DNA from: Ignelater luminosus
Taxonomy: Eukaryota; Arthropoda; Insecta; Coleoptera; Elateridae
Reading direction: 5' to 3'
Assembly: GCA_011009095.1 (NCBI GenBank)
Contig: VTPC01000399.1
Coordinates: forward strand, 72,425 to 136,424
Length of the DNA stretch: 64,000 bases
Below are positions 58,339-64,000 of this stretch, piece by piece. The number at the start of each line of letters is the position of its first letter. Position 1 is the stretch's first letter. The translations under genes and the position numbers were made by a program. Under the pieces are notes generated by a model, which was not told where the DNA came from, ran no database searches, and saw only the letters and a program-made list of their open reading frames with translations.

Positions 58339-58835
58339 TACATGCGTTGATGTGTACCAATGTTGACACCAACGAATGCAAAAGGTTATGTTGAATGTTT
58401 GTGCTGATTCTCTTCAAAGAGGAGTGATGAATTGATATTAGCGTAACGAAACAAATAGTTTTAACAGTTAATTATTTGAAATGTGTAAGTATATTATGAA
58501 TTACAAGTGTTGTTATTCTTGAAAAGTTTTGTTAATAATTGAAGATCCAGATGTAGTAAGGTGACTTGCGCTCGGTGTCTCGTCAAGCCATTTCCAAGAT
58601 TGCGGGATTTTTCTGAAAACATGAAGTGTCTCAAATTCAATTTAGAAAAATACTGTCATAATGACCGTAAAATTACGCTTATTTTTCTGCAAAAAATTTT
58701 TTGCCAAGGCAATAGTTTATGAGATAAAAAATAAAACATCGATATTTTAAAGCAAGGATTCATTCTGAGGGAGGAGCCCCCTCAATGTACAGTGCTTAGG
58801 GCCCCTGAAGACATTAGTTCGGACCTGCAAATCAG

Positions 58836-61110
58836 TAATATGTATTCAGTTAATATTTCTATGGATACTGAATGTGGCTTATTGTGTACATTTCGAGTTT
58901 TAAATATTTTTTAAATAAGTATCTTTTTCATATTATAATGAGTGTTAGAAGGTATTAAGAGTTTAGTCATTAAAGTTTGTTCATTAAAGTTTGTTCATTA
59001 AGCAACTTCATATAAACAAATTTAAAAGGTATAAATTAGGAGAACGAAGTGACCTGAGTATAAAAATTATTTTTCTTGAATTCTTCGAGTTTATTAAAAC
59101 ATAAAGTCTCAAATTTTAAATAGTAATTAACATTTAAACAGTAAGTAAATTTCAAGATTTACTTTTGTTTGATTTGTCTGATTTTGTAAGAATGGAGTGT
59201 ACAACAATGACAATCATTTCTAATACAAAGTTGTTAGATTATGTAAACATCACGGAAATGATTCAGACAGTGTTGCAGTAATTCAATTAAGTGTAAAGAT
59301 GTAATTTCGTATAAGAACAAGATTTTCGATTAAATGTTAGATGGTCTGGTTCTTATGAAAGACATTTATGAAATTATTACGTAATAATCACAAAATGATT
59401 TAATTTTAAAACAAACTGGAAATGTACTTTGTTATAAGGAACGATCTTAGTTATCTATTAGAAAACCAAAGCACGGTATTTTAAAAATATCCATTCGTAG
59501 GCGAGACTGGGTGGTTTTCTGTGGTCATCCCACATCTCGGAAGTAGCTGATCTCATTCGAATGAAATTTCAGATGTGGAAGTTTTATATATTCAGAATTC
59601 CAGAGAAAAAGTAAATTTGAAAACTAGAACAGGGGAAACAGGAACCGGAAGGGCAAGTCACACATATTTTTTTATTGTAAACTTTGACACTTTTATCCAT
59701 TATTGACAATTTGATACGAGACAATAAATCATCGATTTTCGAAAATTTAGATTTCTTTAAAGCCTGGATTTAAGTTCTAATTCATTTATAACATCAATTT
59801 GCATTTGTTACACTTGAATCTCCACACTTCGTGAAGCACTAGAAATTAAAACATTCAATACTGGCACATAATATGAATTAAAAGGTCTAGACGGTCATTT
59901 TGTGTTTATTGCTGATGAATCATTCTTTCGTTTCGTAGGAAAAGGTTTAAATTGTTCCTTGTTTACTTTGAATGATCGTTCTCAGAGTGAAATAATATTT
60001 GTCATATTCGTGTTTTAAGAGATATCCTCGAGCACATTTACTATAAATAAAAAAACAAAACGCAATATGAATTTTTAATACTAACTGGGAATTATCTGTG
60101 TTGATTAATTTTCTGGGACTTCGTGATCATTTAATCCTCTTATACCAAAATCGACTTTGTTAGTTAAATAAAGCTTAAATCTAGTTTTAAATAAATTTTA
60201 AAACTTCCGTTTTTAGTAATTCTACTGTAATAGCATTTAATAATAATAATAAGGTTTTCTTTTAGTAAACAGCAACCTTCGAGAAAGGTCGAAAAGGATT
60301 TAACGAAACTAAATTCAGTAGCTTATCAGGAATAGCTTAAATCTATTGATAATTCTCTATAAAACGGTAAATAAGTTTTGATGTTTATCTTTCTATTTTT
60401 ATGCTTTTTGTTCGTACTTTATTATTATTATTATTAGTATACAGTAGCGTATGATTGCACCTACATAAACGATTTTCAAATTTCAGTTTATTTAAAATTT
60501 CCAAAATTGATGTATAATTGAATTGTACTAATAATAACAGAGAAACTATTTATTTACTTAACCTTCATTTTGTTATGTTTCATATTTCCTCTTTAAATGT
60601 ATTTTCTGTCAACAAAATATAAAATGAAAAGCATTTTCTCCTGAGCATTTCAATATAAAAACTTATTTGCTTTTTATTATTATTATGTCGGTGGGAAAAT
60701 CACATTACAAATTATGTTCCATAGAGGATTTTTTACCATCGTGTAATCAATTAATGAAGTAAGCCATTTATTTAAACGAAAAAAATTGAACGTTCTACCC
60801 GGAAGACATAACGACATCCTATGATGTTATTTTATTTTAATCTGTCTTGTTTTATAATAAATTTATTTTCCCTTTAGGATCCATCTGTAATGGAAATAAT
60901 TTTTTCTTTATACTGCTACAATAAAAATCCATCCGTAATTCATTTGTCATATCAGTCTATAATTTTATATGGATTTTTACAATTACGAAATCGATTAATC
61001 AAATTATTGATTGATTATTCTGTAGATGAAGGATGTCATGGATTAAGAAAAAAGTAGATGTAATTACGTTTTTGCTTTTAGATATCTGCAGCTAATGATG
61101 CTTGTTTTGC
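58836..61110. other. no gene recognised
   Basis: AT-rich. A short tandem of TTCATTAAAGTTTG lies at about 58966-59000 and an ATT microsatellite at about 60420. Nothing else was seen. Confidence 0.5.
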
Positions 61111-61701
61111 TAGAGTTAACTATTTCGATAGCTCGAATTTTTGATAACTCGAATCAAATTGGTTGGATATAGCGTCAAGAGTGAAAATTATATGTACTTT
61201 TTACTTGATAACTCGAACTTCTACTACTCGAATATCTTGATAACTTAAACAGAATATTTCGCGCCACATTCGATAAATCGAATTTCTGGGGGAATCCCCT
61301 AACTATGTGTGTTTTTAACCGTTCGTTTTATAGCATAGGCTACATGAGTTCGGTTTCTGCGCTACTTAAGTTCATGTGTTGCTTTGTTAGTTGTGGAAAG
61401 TGGAAAAGAATACTGTGCCTATTTGTTTTATCACGTTATTTTTGTTGCTGTTGATATGTCATTAAAACGTACATACTAGAAGTGGAAAGTGGTTCACGAA
61501 AGAAAGATGTAGCTGTGAAGTATGCTATTCCGGCAAGTACAGTCTCTGCTATTTTAAAAAATAAGCAAACAATAATTACTGCAATCGGAAAACCAACGTA
61601 CAAAAATGTGGACATAAATAATATATTATGTTATGTATTTTATTTAATAACAAACTTTTTTTGTGTCAAGTCATGGTTCGAGTTATCGAAGTTCGACTGT
61701 A
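61111..61701 (+). mobile_element. mini-Tigger (pogo-type deletion derivative) with HTH remnant
   Basis: The right end reads TTCGAGTTATCGAAGTTCGACTG followed by TA in two parts (GTTCGAGTTATCG, AAGTTCGACTGTA). The left end, TTTCGATAGCTCGAA near 61121, is its decayed inverse. Repeated GATAACTCGAA motifs nearby are typical of Tigger ends. Inside, at 61482-61590 on the plus strand, ESGSRKKDVAVKYAIPASTV then SAILKNKQ is the N-terminal CENP-B/psq-type HTH of Tigger transposases. The catalytic domain is absent. Confidence 0.75.
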
Positions 61702-62086
61702 TAAGAAGAAAATCTTTTCTTTTTCTTTCAATTAGATTAAAACAGAAAACCAGCATTTTATAATTTTTTTATTTTTTTAAATACATAAATTGACAATGAG
61801 TATGTTCAACTTTATCTAATCATGAAAGTTAGAACGAATGGCGTTAGTTTAGTGTGCTAGTTAGTTTTATTCGTTTTGCAGTTTTGATATAAATCTGGTG
61901 CAGGAAGTTCTAGGTTTACACAGATATTTTTGATCAATCTACCTTCCTGTGATTCAAACAGTTACCTTAAAAACATAAAAAGCTTATCTTTGTATTTTGC
62001 TTCAACTGTTTCCTTTTCCTTATTCACGTATATGCTAACAACGGAATCATGTTAAACAGAAGATTGCTGAAGTGTTAGAGATACTA
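61702..62086. other. no gene recognised
   Basis: AT-rich spacer between the mini-Tigger and the Tc1 element. Confidence 0.5.
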
Positions 62087-62088
62087 TA

Positions 62089-63455
62089 TGCCGACTTCCA
62101 TAAAAATCGCAACACCTAGAATTAGTTGAGCGATGTTATTAAATTTTTACAAACGATGTAACTCATTACTACAAACAAACGATTAAAATTTGAAAACAAA
62201 AGAACAGAAATAAAAAAGTATTTTCAATCACGATTTGCTATACACTCATTTAGACTGTCAATCAAGTGATCAATATCGACCTGTGATATATCATTCCAAG
62301 CTTCCTGAATCCGTAGCCGAGGATGGCACAAATTGTCTGGAGGGTGTGATAAATTACTCAGCCGCCTACCGATCACATTCCATACATGCTCAATGGGTGA
62401 CAAATCAGGCGGCCGAGCAGGCCATGAGAGGACGACAACGTTAGTTTCTTCCAAAAAGCATGTTGTAGCCCTTGCCGTATGGGGGTGCGCATTGTCTTGT
62501 TGGAAAATGGGATTTTCCAGCCCCCGAAGATATGGAAGTGCAACAGGCTTCAGTGCATTGGCAATGTAACCGGCTGCGTTTAAGTTGCCGTTAAGGAAGA
62601 TCAAGGGTGATCTGTTACCATAACATATTGCACCCCATATCATCACTCCTTGTGTGAGCACTGTGTTGCGTTCCACAAAAAAATGTTGAATCTTTGCATT
62701 CTCCACGCATCCGCCTGACCCTCCTACTACCGTCGTGGGCCCACATACAAAATCGAGACTCGTTACTGAATGCTATTGTTGTACCCAATTCGCTCTTTCG
62801 TTGCTCCATTCTAGCCTGCGGACACGGTGAAGTAGGGTAAGAGGAAGACAGAAAAATGGACGATATAAACGCAGCCCATTAGATCTGATCCGGCAATAAA
62901 CAGATGACATTCACATTATGTGTCCTACACCTCCCATCCAGTCATTTGTAATTGACCGAGTTGTGGGAAATCTGTCTCTTGTGGCTAAAAGTCTTAAACG
63001 ACGTTCTTTATGATCTGTAGTCCTTCGGAGACGGCCAGATCCAGGGCGACGTTGTTGAACCCCTTCTTTGGACCATCTGGACCAACATCTCAACACCGTC
63101 GCAACATCACGGTTTACATGGCCAACAACACCTGTAAGCAAAAGTCCGGGCTGTCTCATGCCAATAATAGGGCCACGTTCAAAATCATTTAATTGCCGAT
63201 AATTTTCAGGCATTCTTGTAAATATTCAGAAGGCAATAGTAAACCAACAGCTCGCAAAATTGACCCGATTGTTTTATTTCTTAAAATTTATTGTTACTAA
63301 TTGCAAACAAACAAACAAAAAAAAACAACAACGGATAGATAGATTTTATTCAAATTTTAATCATTACTTTGTTTCATCAAAATAGGCATATTATGAAAAT
63401 TTTATTAAAACTGGTGAACAACTTCCATGTGTTGCGATTTTTATGGAAGTCAGTA
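62089..63455 (-). mobile_element. Tc1-like transposon, ~1.37 kb, with TIRs
   Basis: GACTTCCATAAAAATCGCAA followed by CAC at the left end (from about 62092) recurs inverted at the right end (63428-63450). TA flanks both sides. The size and single minus-strand transposase fit a near-full-length Tc1 element. The outermost bases differ between the ends (TGCC versus TACT). Confidence 0.88.
62224..63213 (-). pseudogene. Tc1-like transposase (DD34E), broken
   Basis: The N-terminal paired-type HTH region reads MPENYRQLNDFERGPIIGMR through WSRWSKEGVQQRRPGSGRL (63213-63040). A stop follows at about 62908, then the middle reads YCRIRSNGLRLYRPFF. The first catalytic block is AFSNESRFCMWAHDG at about 62770, where the usual SDESRF Asp is Asn. 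A frameshift near 62700 leads into the intact C-terminal frame (62706-62224). That frame has VMIWGAICYGNRSPLIFLNG, the second Asp in IFQQDNAHPHTARA, and 34 residues later the Glu in DLSPIEHVWNVIGRRLSNL. The enzyme is dead through a stop, a frameshift and the lost first Asp. Otherwise it is rather complete, so it is younger than the piggyBac and jockey relics. Confidence 0.9.
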
Positions 63456-63459
63456 TATA

Positions 63460-64000
63460 CATATACAGAGGCACAATCTACTTAAGGAAAAATGAAGAGG
63501 TTTAATATAGATGTTTATGGGAAAAATGAGAATTAACAGATTAAGCATTCTGTACAGTAATGTGTTCATGTGCGGGGATTTTGAGGATAAATTCCCTCCC
63601 AAACAAAACACCAAAAACCTTGCTTCTGTTACAAAATTTTTTGGTAAAAATCGCCAGTCGACCCATAAGAACCAAACATTCCTCGCAACGCTCTTATCGA
63701 CCACCCGCCTGCACTCCTCTATGCTTTTGTCTCGGTTATCCTATCAAATGCGATTTTCAAGTAGTGTTTACTAGATGATATTTCTTTATTCTAGAAGCTT
63801 CCCATTACTTATTTCTTTGTTCTAAAAGCTTCATATTATTTCAGGAGAATGTCTTAGATTTATAAACATACACCAAAACGTTTGGGAAGTATAGTACAGA
63901 GGAATCCTTCATCAGTGTATTTTACGATTTTCCATCCACCTTTCTCTACATTACTAACTAAGGGCACGTCACAGCTGTTGATTTTATATATATTGAAGAT
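63460..64000. other. no gene recognised
   Basis: Overlapping plus frames at 63511-63778 and a minus frame at 63450-63704 are open but lack motifs. TTCTA(G/A)AAGCTTC repeats occur at 63792 and 63820. Confidence 0.4.

Larger units (their letters stand above)
57249..58827. mobile_element. hAT-type element with perfect 8-bp target duplication, carrying two insertions
   Basis: The left end is CAGGGCTGAACTAATG and the right end CATTAGTTCGGACCTG, its near-perfect inverse. CAAATCAG flanks both sides exactly (57241-57248 and 58828-58835). Subterminal GCTTAGGGCCCC occurs near both ends in inverted orientation. No hAT transposase is present. The mariner derivative and a TA-flanked MITE lie inside, so they arrived later. 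Confidence 0.9.

Noticed and set aside
62235-62569. Two plus ORFs
   Set aside because: Antisense of the Tc1 transposase C-terminal frame.

Overview
The window reads as AT-rich nuclear DNA of an arthropod, most likely an insect. The evidence is its cargo of transposons: piggyBac, pogo/Tigger, Tc1, mariner, hAT, jockey and RTE-type LINEs, tRNA-derived SINEs, many MITEs, and two copies of an arthropod repeat protein that begins MSRKCANDPDSF. There is no operon structure, no dense coding and no Shine-Dalgarno pattern. Most of the window looks intergenic or intronic. Family names come from memory of conserved motifs; no search was run. 

Layout. 1-6.18 kb holds nothing recognisable. 6.2-8.2 kb is a decayed piggyBac copy (minus). 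8.58-8.75 kb is a cluster of ACGT/CRE-like sites. 11.7-12.1 kb is a possible TATA promoter with a short transcript. 12.7-13.1 kb is an unidentified coding remnant with a poly(A) signal. 13.9-15.1 kb and 17.0-18.8 kb are two copies of the MSRKCANDPDSF family; the second lies between terminal inverted repeats of about 190-200 bp. 16 kb holds an RTE-type LINE fragment. 21.3-21.5 kb has paired POU octamers. 23.9-25.3 kb is a pogo/Tigger transposase relic. 26.8-28.2 kb is the only long intact ORF, an intronless 464-codon orphan with a C-terminal hydrophobic segment. 30.7-32.1 kb has three MITEs in a row. 36.8-38.1 kb is a jockey relic and 41.5-41.7 kb a SINE. 42.25-44.55 kb is a hAT element with an 8-bp target duplication that holds a second, TA-flanked element with a Cys-rich coding tail. 

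47.0-51.3 kb is a diverged array whose five members share a core of about 27 bp (CTTCACGTTGACATTCAAAG plus flanks). An RTE-type LINE, itself hit by a MITE, interrupts it. 52.93-53.05 kb is a GC-rich internal coding exon on the plus strand, the best evidence that this end lies within a host gene. 54.7-56.6 kb is a GC-richer island of unknown origin. 57.25-58.83 kb is a second hAT element with an 8-bp target duplication, holding a mariner deletion derivative and a MITE. 61.1-61.7 kb is a mini-Tigger and 62.1-63.5 kb a broken Tc1-like element. 

The strongest leads are the conserved-core array and the TIR-bounded structure of the MSRKCANDPDSF element. The orphan gene and the octamer palindrome come next.
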